The translations under genes were made by a program, and so were the position numbers. A DNA stretch of 64,000 bases from NCBI RefSeq assembly GCF_900110415.1, contig NZ_FODR01000001.1:434001-498000 (forward strand), written 5' to 3'. This DNA comes from Mucilaginibacter sp. OK283. GTDB lineage: Bacteria; Bacteroidota; Bacteroidia; Sphingobacteriales; Sphingobacteriaceae. The notes under the pieces are model-generated. The model was not told the origin of the DNA. It was given only the letters and a program-made list of their open reading frames with translations, and made no database searches. Shown here in pieces: positions 1 through 8,856 of this stretch (within the stretch, counting starts at the first letter, position 1; each line of letters begins with the position of its first letter).

Positions 1-1224
1 AGGATATTTCCCCAGGCTGCTCGGCGTTATCCTGATGTTGTTATTTAACTGGCGTGCTTTTAATTGTTCTGGCGTGTACAAATCGCCGAAGTTGCCTGTA
101 ACACCATACGCGGCGTAGAAGTTTTGCAGCAAAAGCTGGATGCGTTTAAATAACCAGCGCAGCCGGTTGGTTTGCTTGCAATGGCACTCCATCACCGGCG
201 ACGGGATAAAATATTGCCTGTTAACAAGCGGCGGATTAGCATTATCCTGAATGACATTGCCCAACAATAAATGGAGCCTGAACAGGTTGGCATCGGGGCA
301 GCACAAACTCAGCGCTTCGATACCGGTTTCCCGGAGTTCGCTGTATGCCAGTTCAACGTCGCTGAAAAGATCATAGTAATATTGATAGTTGATGGCCTCC
401 AATTCGGTTAAGCTTCCGTTGTTGAGGAATGCCATATTTGAGCTCAATTGAGCAAACGGATTAGTTGGATAGATATCTTTAATAACCGGCTGCAGGATAT
501 TATAGGTTTGGGTTAACGCATTTTGAACGTTATCAATAAACGAGGTTGATAATATTTTACGATAAACATCAAGTACCTGGGCGGTTGACTGTAGTAGGGT
601 AGCGGGTACGTTATATCGCGGCATTTTTAGTTTGGGCAGCGTTTTATAGGCGGTGCCGGAATCTCCGTAATCGGCACCGGCGGTCTTAAGTTTTGCAGCA
701 TCGTCGATGCTGATTAGTAAGGGCCTGAAAGTGATGTCGATATTTTTCCCTTTGTCATCGCAGCTTCCAGGATCGCAATTTTTTGCCTGATCCTCCAAAA
801 GCTCAACATACAGCATCACTACTTTATCTTTCAGGTAGTCTTTACTCAGTGGGGTCGCGCCTTCAACCACCGCAGTTTCAAAAAGCTGAGCCAGCTTATA
901 GCGTTGGGTTTTGCTTACGCCATCAACAAACTTTTCGTAATAAAGTGGCTTAAGGGCGTTATAGTCGTTATATTGTGTAAATGTTGTTTTAGGGAAAGTG
1001 ATCAAATACCCTCCTGATGTTATACCACAACCGGCGCTTATGGTAAGCTGGGTATAACTCGCGTTTAACGATACCTCCAAACCGCATACAATGCCTACTC
1101 CAATAAGGTTTGTCCGCGTTAACCTATCCTGCTCGTCAAGATAGTTAAACATATCGTTGAGGTTACTGCTCGTGAGTATTTGATCTGGTACAAACTCAGG
1201 ATAGTTAAATTGCGTTGGCTGCAT
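1..1224 (-). CDS. Injection-system operon protein of unknown function (partial, 3' end outside window)
   Basis: The frame is open from an ATG at 1224 to the left edge (408 codons), so the C-terminus is missing. The N-terminus reads MQPTQFNYPEFVPDQILTSS and continues with an acidic LDEQDRLTRTNLIGVGIVCG-type stretch. I associate this N-terminus, from memory, with uncharacterised proteins encoded beside Bacteroidota contractile injection system baseplate genes. The middle is rich in Leu, Asn and Tyr, and a Cys/His patch (MECHCK) lies near residue 345. No signal peptide or membrane helix is visible. It starts 17 bp after the stop of the large baseplate gene and is the most distal visible gene of the operon. 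A structural or baseplate-accessory role is inferred from position only. Confidence 0.6.
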   Translation of the reverse strand, partial: MQPTQFNYPEFVPDQILTSSNLNDMFNYLDEQDRLTRTNLIGVGIVCGLEVSLNASYTQLTISAGCGITSGGYLITFPKTTFTQYNDYNALKPLYYEKFVDGVSKTQRYKLAQLFETAVVEGATPLSKDYLKDKVVMLYVELLEDQAKNCDPGSCDDKGKNIDITFRPLLISIDDAAKLKTAGADYGDSGTAYKTLPKLKMPRYNVPATLLQSTAQVLDVYRKILSTSFIDNVQNALTQTYNILQPVIKDIYPTNPFAQLSSNMAFLNNGSLTELEAINYQYYYDLFSDVELAYSELRETGIEALSLCCPDANLFRLHLLLGNVIQDNANPPLVNRQYFIPSPVMECHCKQTNRLRWLFKRIQLLLQNFYAAYGVTGNFGDLYTPEQLKARQLNNNIRITPSSLGKYP

Positions 1225-1241
1225 GACAAATTATTTTTAAA

Positions 1242-4200
1242 TTAAATAACAGTTTTGTTTAAATAAACACGGTTTTGATCGTCTCCGTCCACACAATCGT
1301 GCAATGAGGCTTTAGGATAAATATTTTTTAACTGGCTAAATTCATCTAATAAGCTTTTTAGCTTATTACTTAGCTGCACAGCATCAGGGGTGGCTTTTGC
1401 AAGTTCATTTTCCCAGGCGCAGTACAATGTTTCAAAAGTTTGCAATTGGGCGGTTGAAACCCAGCAAATTTTAATGCCTAAATGGGCAGGTATCTCCATC
1501 CGTATGGCGTTTTCGGCAAACCGGCGGAATTGCAGGCCTTCATTTGTAAGCCCGTTCGACCCATTCATTACAACAGTTAAGCGGAAGCTATATGGATCCT
1601 CATCGCCGCAAACATTGCAATCGGCAGTAATACAGATGGGTAATAACGCATCGCCGGCGGGGATGAGCCCTCCCGGTAAATTGCGTGGCCTTAGCAGTAA
1701 ATGCTCCACAATAAAAATCTTGTTGGCCTCAGCTACGCCCTTTATAAAAGCTACAATTTTATTTATGTGAGCAGTGGCGTCAACTTTTTTGGCAAAGGAT
1801 GCTGCGCTTACAGCTACTACCTGGCTGGCGCCGTTTTTAACTATCACATGCCATTCTGTGTCTTTCTTTACATCGTATTTTGAAGTATCAGTAAGGAGCT
1901 TTAATAAATTATTGGCATCATATTTCGCCGTTACCCTGGCATCTTCGGGGGTATAATTAAGATAGTTTTTGTTGCTTAGCAGCCATGCTGTACCATTATC
2001 GTCAGTAATATTCCAATAACGCGCTGTGGCATTGCCCGATGTATCAGTAACATCGGTTATATCCACATAATCGTCAAACTGCTTAAGCCCTAAAACCTGC
2101 TCAATGCGTTTTTTAATACCGGCTATGTTGTTGTCGCTGCAAATATTTGATGCATCCTTATAATTATAGGCTTTTGCACGGTTACTGCCTGCAAAGGGTA
2201 TATCTTTTATAAAGGCTATCTTATCCTTAATTAATATCTCGTCGGCAATTTTTTTACTATCGCTGTAGCTGTATAGCATTAGGGCGTAGTCATTAAACTG
2301 CTCGCCAAAACGCGCCATAAGGTGATCCAAAAAACGGTTCCGCCTATCTAAAAAAGTGGGTTGGCTTTCGCTGATAGATTGCAGATCGGTTTCTGATATG
2401 GTAAATACATCTTCAATGTCTTTTATTATAGAGTTATCCAGTTTGTGGCTGTAATAAGTTTTGTTGATTGCCGTACTTAACGAAAACAGGTCTTTCACGT
2501 GGCTTAGCTGCTCCAGGTAGCCGGCAAGTAATTGCTCATAAAAAAGTAAATAAGCCTTAAGTTGTTTTGCCTGGGCTTTGCGCTGGTTAGTTACATTTTG
2601 CGGCAGGCCAAAATAACCAACACCATAAGTAAGCGGCAGCGAATATTGTACAGGGTAATAATCTGTTAGTTCGTAATATGATCCCACCGGTACCGGTATA
2701 AGATTATCGCCGGCGGAAAATTTGGGCCGTATATTGTTACCTTTAATTACGTTAAGCGTATCATTTAATTCGGCCTTATCCGGCAAAAAGGGCAGGCCAT
2801 TTTTAAACACCAGGAATTTACTGCCATTAATATACAGCCGCGCCTGTTTACCGGGCTCCACAGGCAAAACCCATGCTTCGCCTTTTAACCGGTGGCCTTC
2901 GCTATCATAAGGCGACAATATTAAACCGCGTACCGCCAGTACGCCGGGAATATTCATGAGTATGGCATAAATATCCGATGTGTGTAATTCGGTTTTTAAT
3001 TGCGCGGCCAGTAATTGCTCATCTTTTATAAACCCGCTGTTTAACGCCGGGCCGTTAAATATTTCATCCACCGAAAAACCGGCTTTCACCATTTCGGCGA
3101 GTGAATAAAAATCAACATCAGGGCTAAAATATTGATCGATGAGAAAATATGCCTGTGCTAAAACCTGCTCAATATCGCTTTCGGGGCTTACATCCAAATC
3201 GGCACAAACAGCTACATCTTCAGTTTCGACGGCTGTAATGGTGCAATAATCCTCACAAAGATTTCTATGCGCCATCAACGTGTCGCGCACGTTTTTTATG
3301 ATAACAGCGGCAGCTTTAACCTTATCGTAATAATTGGGGATAATGCCCTGGTCGGCAATATCATTTATGGCAGTTTTAATATCAGCCAGTTGTATCGCTT
3401 TTCTGTCGCCATCACTGTTAAACCAAATAGTAAACGGCACATCTTCCATCAGCTTTTGATTGCCGCCAGGTAAGGTTACTTTTGCAGGATCAAGCGTAAT
3501 ATTAAATGTGGCAAACAGCGGATTGCGCAGTCCCTTTCCCAGATCGGCCTGCGGAATATCGGTATTGTCGCCTTTATTGCCCGATATAAACTTGGTATCC
3601 ACGCTTTGAACATCATCTGCAGGCACAGTAAAAAATGTCATTGCTGTATCGTCGCCCTCCAGGCTTTTAAAAGATGGCAAACGCATTTCAATTACAGCGG
3701 ATGAGGTGATATTATTAACCACATCGCTTATAAAACTAAAGGGGTGCAAAATTTTACCGCTGTTTAAATCGCCTGCTGTAACATCATCCTCAAACTCAAC
3801 CTTTACATCGTACATCCCCTTTATTATAATGGGATGTTCGGTTGCACTATATTGTAACTCACTTTTTAGGCAATTGGCGTATAAAAATATATCGCATGGG
3901 CATTTAAGGCAGTGCAGCCAGGCATTTTTTACGCCATTAACATCAATAATCAGTTTGCGATAATCGCTTGTTGTCCAAGGATTTACAGTTAATATGTTTT
4001 TGGCGGTGTAAAATGCCTGCAAATCAGGATCGGGGGCCTGTTTAGGAGGTAATGCTAAAATATCTTTTATATCAAATGACGAGCGGTAACCAAGGTCGGT
4101 TATGGCATAACATAATGCTTCGAGTATAGTGATACCCGGATCGTGAATATTGTAATCTGTCCACAATTTATTGCCCAGGGCCTCAATATAGTCCATTCCC

Positions 4201-4274
4201 TGCGCCCGCAGATAGTTGTAATCCTCTGCCGGGGGCGTTTTTGGATTTTTATATATGGTTACATTATCTGCCAT
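1242..4274 (-). CDS. Large baseplate protein of contractile injection system
   Basis: This 1010-residue protein probably forms part of the baseplate wedge of a phage-tail-like injection machine. Near residues 38-62 it carries the block WTDYNIHDPGITILEALCYA. The HDPG(I/V)T(L/I)LE core is typical of gpJ/gp6-like putative baseplate assembly proteins. The C-terminal third has a Cys-containing stretch (ICITADCNVCGDEDPYSF) followed by an ENAIRMEIPAHLGIKICWV segment, which I take as a conserved tail of these proteins. It has no signal peptide. The ATG at 4274 lies 18 bp after the stop of the second large baseplate gene, in the same operon. Assignment to the Afp11/Afp12-like class is by motif and order; the exact equivalent is not certain. 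Confidence 0.75.
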   Translation of the reverse strand: MADNVTIYKNPKTPPAEDYNYLRAQGMDYIEALGNKLWTDYNIHDPGITILEALCYAITDLGYRSSFDIKDILALPPKQAPDPDLQAFYTAKNILTVNPWTTSDYRKLIIDVNGVKNAWLHCLKCPCDIFLYANCLKSELQYSATEHPIIIKGMYDVKVEFEDDVTAGDLNSGKILHPFSFISDVVNNITSSAVIEMRLPSFKSLEGDDTAMTFFTVPADDVQSVDTKFISGNKGDNTDIPQADLGKGLRNPLFATFNITLDPAKVTLPGGNQKLMEDVPFTIWFNSDGDRKAIQLADIKTAINDIADQGIIPNYYDKVKAAAVIIKNVRDTLMAHRNLCEDYCTITAVETEDVAVCADLDVSPESDIEQVLAQAYFLIDQYFSPDVDFYSLAEMVKAGFSVDEIFNGPALNSGFIKDEQLLAAQLKTELHTSDIYAILMNIPGVLAVRGLILSPYDSEGHRLKGEAWVLPVEPGKQARLYINGSKFLVFKNGLPFLPDKAELNDTLNVIKGNNIRPKFSAGDNLIPVPVGSYYELTDYYPVQYSLPLTYGVGYFGLPQNVTNQRKAQAKQLKAYLLFYEQLLAGYLEQLSHVKDLFSLSTAINKTYYSHKLDNSIIKDIEDVFTISETDLQSISESQPTFLDRRNRFLDHLMARFGEQFNDYALMLYSYSDSKKIADEILIKDKIAFIKDIPFAGSNRAKAYNYKDASNICSDNNIAGIKKRIEQVLGLKQFDDYVDITDVTDTSGNATARYWNITDDNGTAWLLSNKNYLNYTPEDARVTAKYDANNLLKLLTDTSKYDVKKDTEWHVIVKNGASQVVAVSAASFAKKVDATAHINKIVAFIKGVAEANKIFIVEHLLLRPRNLPGGLIPAGDALLPICITADCNVCGDEDPYSFRLTVVMNGSNGLTNEGLQFRRFAENAIRMEIPAHLGIKICWVSTAQLQTFETLYCAWENELAKATPDAVQLSNKLKSLLDEFSQLKNIYPKASLHDCVDGDDQNRVYLNKTVI

Positions 4275-4292
4275 CTCAATTGGTTGATATAG

Positions 4293-7200
4293 TTATATGC
4301 TTATCATATTAAAAGGGTCTGCGCACTTTGAATTGTTCTGGGCTGCTGCCACATCGGGTATTTCTGTTATATTGTGCTTATCGGCCGGTACAGAAACCAG
4401 GATGGATATGGATGTTGTTGCCTCGATTTCTTCCTGGTCCTGCGGCATAACATTCGGATCGCTGCCGAGCAGGAATAGCTGTACATCGGTTATATAATCG
4501 ACATAATATTGTGCTTCAATAAAATTGATCAACACCGATTTTTCAATTTTGCCACCAAACTGTACATCGTCGGCCTGCCCATACGCCCACGGGCTCAGGT
4601 ACCTGGTAATACTGTCCTTAAGTAATTTGCTGTAATAACTGTAATCGCGCCCCTCATATAATTTCAACTTGAATACAAGTTGCACCTCTTCAAAAATGGG
4701 GTTGTTAACATTCAGGTTAACCTGGCACGAAACCCGTTGCTGCAGGTACGCCTGTATTTGCGTAATAGTGTCGGCATTAGTGTAGGGCCTTAACGGATTT
4801 ATTTCGTTATGATTAGTCAGGTCGGGTATGGTAATTACGGTAACATATCCCGGTGCATCTTCATACAGTTTGCCGTTTTCATATTTGGTATGATTAAGGC
4901 ACTTAACCCGGTGTATTTCGGGGAAGGCTTCCAGCACTAAGCGTTCGTAATCCCATATGGTAATTGCGCGGTCCTTATGGCGTAGTCTTTCGCTCGCACG
5001 CACATAAAAATGCGTGTTGTCTTCAACAGGCTTACCCTCAAACGACGGATATGGCTGCGTTATTTTTTTTATAGCTGTTTGCGCGTTGGCCAGTTTACTT
5101 ATGGTGTTACCGGGTAAGGCGGTGCTTAAAAACGCCGGATCGTTCCCATTATCGGCAAAGGTAACCTGTGCTGCTTGTGCCAATACATTCAGCAGTTTAC
5201 ATACTGCGCCGGATTTATTGGAGCCTGCCGGGGCAGCGGGATCCGTTGGTATGGATATAGATGCCTTTATCCACAAATAACCGGCAGGCATAATGGTATT
5301 ATCAGTTGTTGCCCCTTCGGGGATCTGGAAAGAAATTATGCCGGATTGCCTTAGATAAGCGGTACCATCTACCACCTGCTGATCGGTAAAAGCTTTCCAT
5401 TGGTTGCTTGACAGGTAGTTCCATGAAATCAGTTTTTTATAAATGGAAACCACCGGATCGCTTGTGCCTTCCAATACCTGGAAAAGTATGTTTACACTTT
5501 GCTGGGCCGCTAAATTATCCAGGCCTATAAAAAATTCTGCTACATCATCTGCCGGAGAGTTTTCTTCTGCATGATTAAATTGAGGCAGCATGAAAACGCT
5601 CTCATCAGGGTTTAACGTTTTACTTTGCTCGGCCTCGCCAAATGGTGATAAGTGGTAGTATTGAATAGCCCTGCCGTCAAAAGCTTTTTGATCGTTGGTG
5701 CCTATTTTATAATTCGTTACCGCATTATAGCTGATATAAATTGACTTGATGGTAGGCGAATATGGTTTGAACGGAACGCCATCAGTAGATGTCCACGTTT
5801 TATTAGCCAGTTTAATAAGGTAAGTAACCTGGTCTGCCTGGTAGGTATCAAACCCAAGGTCCGCATCAAGTGTTATTTTTAAAAAGCCCTGGTTGGTTTT
5901 TGTATCATAGGGCTCATAGGAGTCGGTATAGTTTACAACCGTTCCGTCATCCAAAGCAAAACGCTCATAGGCAGTAGTAAGCACAGGATTTGAGGACGAT
6001 CCCCAGCTAAACAGCAATAAGTTTTTTTTGGGTGTCGAGCTGCCATCGGGTGCCCACGTTCCGTTCTTTATAAATTGCACGTAGGTAGCCGGCAAATAAT
6101 TACTTGACGGATACGAAATTTTAGCTGAGGCAGGCATATTTGCCCATTCTATATTCATTAAAACTACCGCGCCTTTTTTTGTAAATAATTCCTGGTTGCC
6201 GATAATAAATGATGCCCCCGGTTTTGGGATAGCACCAAATGGCTGAAAGGGTTTTGATGAATCGATTAATCCGCTATCGCCTGATATTTGAAGCTGTTTT
6301 ATTCCATTTTGGTTAAATGAAATGCCATTTCCTCCAACAGAAACGTTTATCTCTACCGATGTTAAGGACCGGTCTTTCAAATCATCATATTGGTAAGCAG
6401 TAGCATCTTCATTTTTTAGATAAACTTTTAAAATTGGGAAAAGGCTTTTAAAAGTACCCCCATGCACCTTTGGGTTATAGTTAACCACCGCAGGGGCGTT
6501 TCCCTGTAAAATGAAATAAACAGCCGAGCATTCCTTTGCTGCGCTATTATTTTGCTTGTTTATTACTTTAACAGAGGTATCTGGCACCTTGTACCATCCC
6601 TTCGCTGTTGTAACATAACAATCAACCGCTGTGTTAACAGGCAAAAATTGATTTGCACCGGCAAACTCCAGGTTTAAATTAACTTCCCGTTGTCCCTCGT
6701 TCAAAAACAAATAATGGCTGGCAATTGCAAAACCTATTTGCGCTTTTGGCATATCGATAGCCGATAGCGCCCCATCAAAATATTCTTTATTGTAAAAAGG
6801 ATGCCATTCGCCATTCAATGATTTTAATTTGGCGCCCAAACCATCGGCACTGTTGGCAACCGGCGATGCAAACCAGCGCCCTTTGTTAATTACCGTGCCG
6901 ATATTGTCTTTATCATCGCCCCGATATATGCTCATCAATTTGGCTACGCCCGCTTTATTAAATACAGTATCCGCGTCAAGCGTAAAGGTTACATCTTTTC
7001 CCAGGGCATCTTTTCCAGCTTTAAAAGCGGAGCCTTTGGCCAGCATAAATTCGTCAACCTGTTTGGCAAGTTCAATTATCACATGGGCATGGCTGGGGTT
7101 TGCTTTTTTAGGAGTAAGCTTTAGTACTTCTTTATAATAAAAATCAAGATGCCGTTGCGTTAACGTGTTAAGGCTTTGTTTAGCATATTTAAACAGCTTA

Positions 7201-8072
7201 AGAAAAGTAATGAATAATGCATAATGTGGGGTATGCGTGCTATCATTTGTAAGTGTAACCAGCAACTGGCCTTCGGCCTCGTTGATGATGCGGGTGTAGG
7301 TTTGCAGGTATGTATCAAAAATGCCCGTAAACAAATTGTGCCTCGAAAGGTGTATTATTTTCTTCTCAACCGCCGGGTCGGGTCCAAAAACCTTTGGATT
7401 TGGTGTTAAGCTGTTATAAAGATCATGCAATGATGCGCTACCGTTAAGCCAAAGCGGCGATACACTTTCGGAAGTTAAAATTGCCTGTGGGTTTTGAGCA
7501 CCGCGGTTCAGTATGGTCCATTTACTGTTATCACTCTCTTTTACAAGCGTTAACAGGGGATTACTGCTATATGCCGATTTATAAAAAGTTAAAAGAGAAG
7601 CAAACGGCGCCTGGAGCTTTGTTTTTATCAGATTGGTAATGATAGCCTTTAATGGGCTGCTTTCCGGAAGCTGGATGCAGTAGCTATCGAGCGCCAATGT
7701 CAGGCTTAAAATACCGCTGAACAGTGCGTTTAAATTTGTTCTTAAGAGGTCGGTTTGGGTTTTATTTGCCGGGTTATGTATTGCATCAAATTTCTCCTTT
7801 ATCGCAAGGCGGTACTCATTGATATCCTGTATGGCCACGGTGCCTAATATGGCCGAGATATCTGAGTTAAAAAACGGCTGCCAGTTATTAGTTTGGTTAT
7901 TGTTTACATCAAAATATTTTACAAAACCGGCAAACTGATTGGCAAAAACTATCCATTCTTTGTAATCGCGCTCATCTATCGATACATAATCGCTTTTGAG
8001 CGCGGCAAGCTGGCGTTGCTGCTGGTCGGTTCCACCACGCTGTAAAGGATTTTTATATTCGTTGCAGGCCAT
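4293..8072 (-). CDS. Baseplate J-like protein of contractile injection system
   Basis: This 1259-residue protein is the largest of the operon and a likely wedge component. The C-terminal region has the hallmark of baseplate J/gp47-like proteins. There is a RASERLRHKDRAITIWDYER motif near residue 1040, then IHRVKCLNHTKY. It is followed by a beta-rich domain with VQLVFKLKLYEGRDYSYYSK and LSPWAYGQADDVQFGGKIEK, where LSPW plus F(G)G(K/R) is typical. The N-terminal 900 residues look like a long, variable beta-rich scaffold. It starts at ATG 8072, 11 bp after the gp25-like gene, and is followed by the second large baseplate gene. The order gp25, J-like, second large protein matches the Afp/PVC-type arrangement. 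Confidence 0.8.
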   Translation of the reverse strand: MACNEYKNPLQRGGTDQQQRQLAALKSDYVSIDERDYKEWIVFANQFAGFVKYFDVNNNQTNNWQPFFNSDISAILGTVAIQDINEYRLAIKEKFDAIHNPANKTQTDLLRTNLNALFSGILSLTLALDSYCIQLPESSPLKAIITNLIKTKLQAPFASLLTFYKSAYSSNPLLTLVKESDNSKWTILNRGAQNPQAILTSESVSPLWLNGSASLHDLYNSLTPNPKVFGPDPAVEKKIIHLSRHNLFTGIFDTYLQTYTRIINEAEGQLLVTLTNDSTHTPHYALFITFLKLFKYAKQSLNTLTQRHLDFYYKEVLKLTPKKANPSHAHVIIELAKQVDEFMLAKGSAFKAGKDALGKDVTFTLDADTVFNKAGVAKLMSIYRGDDKDNIGTVINKGRWFASPVANSADGLGAKLKSLNGEWHPFYNKEYFDGALSAIDMPKAQIGFAIASHYLFLNEGQREVNLNLEFAGANQFLPVNTAVDCYVTTAKGWYKVPDTSVKVINKQNNSAAKECSAVYFILQGNAPAVVNYNPKVHGGTFKSLFPILKVYLKNEDATAYQYDDLKDRSLTSVEINVSVGGNGISFNQNGIKQLQISGDSGLIDSSKPFQPFGAIPKPGASFIIGNQELFTKKGAVVLMNIEWANMPASAKISYPSSNYLPATYVQFIKNGTWAPDGSSTPKKNLLLFSWGSSSNPVLTTAYERFALDDGTVVNYTDSYEPYDTKTNQGFLKITLDADLGFDTYQADQVTYLIKLANKTWTSTDGVPFKPYSPTIKSIYISYNAVTNYKIGTNDQKAFDGRAIQYYHLSPFGEAEQSKTLNPDESVFMLPQFNHAEENSPADDVAEFFIGLDNLAAQQSVNILFQVLEGTSDPVVSIYKKLISWNYLSSNQWKAFTDQQVVDGTAYLRQSGIISFQIPEGATTDNTIMPAGYLWIKASISIPTDPAAPAGSNKSGAVCKLLNVLAQAAQVTFADNGNDPAFLSTALPGNTISKLANAQTAIKKITQPYPSFEGKPVEDNTHFYVRASERLRHKDRAITIWDYERLVLEAFPEIHRVKCLNHTKYENGKLYEDAPGYVTVITIPDLTNHNEINPLRPYTNADTITQIQAYLQQRVSCQVNLNVNNPIFEEVQLVFKLKLYEGRDYSYYSKLLKDSITRYLSPWAYGQADDVQFGGKIEKSVLINFIEAQYYVDYITDVQLFLLGSDPNVMPQDQEEIEATTSISILVSVPADKHNITEIPDVAAAQNNSKCADPFNMISI

Positions 8073-8083
8073 ATTTTTGTTGT

Positions 8084-8536
8084 TTAGGCTACCTGTGTAT
8101 TTGTTGTTATAATTTGAATTTCGGTCCCCTCGTCAATATAATAAGGGTAAACAAAGTTGAACCTGGAGTTAGTGCTGCGTACGATGTAGTCAATCTCTAT
8201 CAGCACTATACCTTCGGCGTCATTCTGGATATCCATACTTATATTTTTTGCGTCTATCCTGGGCTCAAAATAAAGGATGGCTGTTTGTATCCTGTCTATC
8301 ATTATAGTTTTTACAGTGGTGTTCAACGGCTCAAAAACCAGGTCGACCATATCACAGCCATATTTGGGCTCCATAATCCGCTCACCAACCGTAGTCGTTA
8401 GCAGTATTTCAAGGCTTTTTTGTATGTCAAGTTCCTTCTCTGTTACTTCCACGCTTTTACTGTTGATGTTAAAAGTGGGTGGGAAGCTCCAGCCTTTGCC
8501 TAAAAAATCGTTGTTTGTAAATGCTTGCTTTGCCAA
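8084..8536 (-). CDS. gp25/GPW-family baseplate wedge protein
   Basis: This 150-residue protein belongs to the GPW/gp25 family, which anchors the first sheath ring to the baseplate in T4-like tails, T6SS (TssE) and Afp/PVC particles. After an N-terminal FLGKGWSFPPTF segment comes the conserved core QKSLEILLTTTVGERIMEPK near residues 39-58. The T(x)GER(x)M(x)P(x)(Y/F)G pattern is the family signature. A mixed alpha/beta tail follows. The length is usual for the family. The gene sits between the PAAR tip gene (18 bp upstream) and the J-like gene. Confidence 0.9.
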   Translation of the reverse strand: MAKQAFTNNDFLGKGWSFPPTFNINSKSVEVTEKELDIQKSLEILLTTTVGERIMEPKYGCDMVDLVFEPLNTTVKTIMIDRIQTAILYFEPRIDAKNISMDIQNDAEGIVLIEIDYIVRSTNSRFNFVYPYYIDEGTEIQIITTNTQVA

Positions 8537-8554
8537 GGTTCAGTTTTTTTAATT

Positions 8555-8845
8555 TTATCCTCCAATAATTACAGTTGGTGCTCCTAATATGATCACACCG
8601 CCATGTGCAGTAGGGTCGCCCATTCTTGCTGCCGGCATCCCGCCAATTGTTACCGTTGCCGAACCCTGCAAAATAGTATCAGGTGGGCCCGTGCAGGTAA
8701 GCATATCCCCAACCCGCGCTGCCGGCATACCGGCTATCAATACCGTTGGGCATCCCGGTGGTAAAACCGGCCCGCCCACATGGGGTACCACTCCCGTTAC
8801 CAACGGGCATGTATGCATATCTCCTACTCTTGCTGCTGCCGGCAT
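8555..8845 (-). CDS. PAAR-repeat spike-tip protein
   Basis: This 96-residue protein consists almost entirely of PAAR repeats. It reads MPAAARVGDMHTCP, then GMPAARVGDMLTCTGPP, then GGMPAARMGDPTAHGG, giving three PAAR/MPAAR-x-GD units with His and Cys residues suited to binding a metal at the tip. PAAR proteins cap the VgrG/gp5 spike and sharpen the puncturing tip of contractile machines. The gene lies 11 bp downstream of the spike gene on which the protein should sit. There is no extension at either end, so no toxin domain is fused to the tip. Confidence 0.93.
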   Translation of the reverse strand: MPAAARVGDMHTCPLVTGVVPHVGGPVLPPGCPTVLIAGMPAARVGDMLTCTGPPDTILQGSATVTIGGMPAARMGDPTAHGGVIILGAPTVIIGG

Positions 8846-8856
8846 CCTTTTACTGT

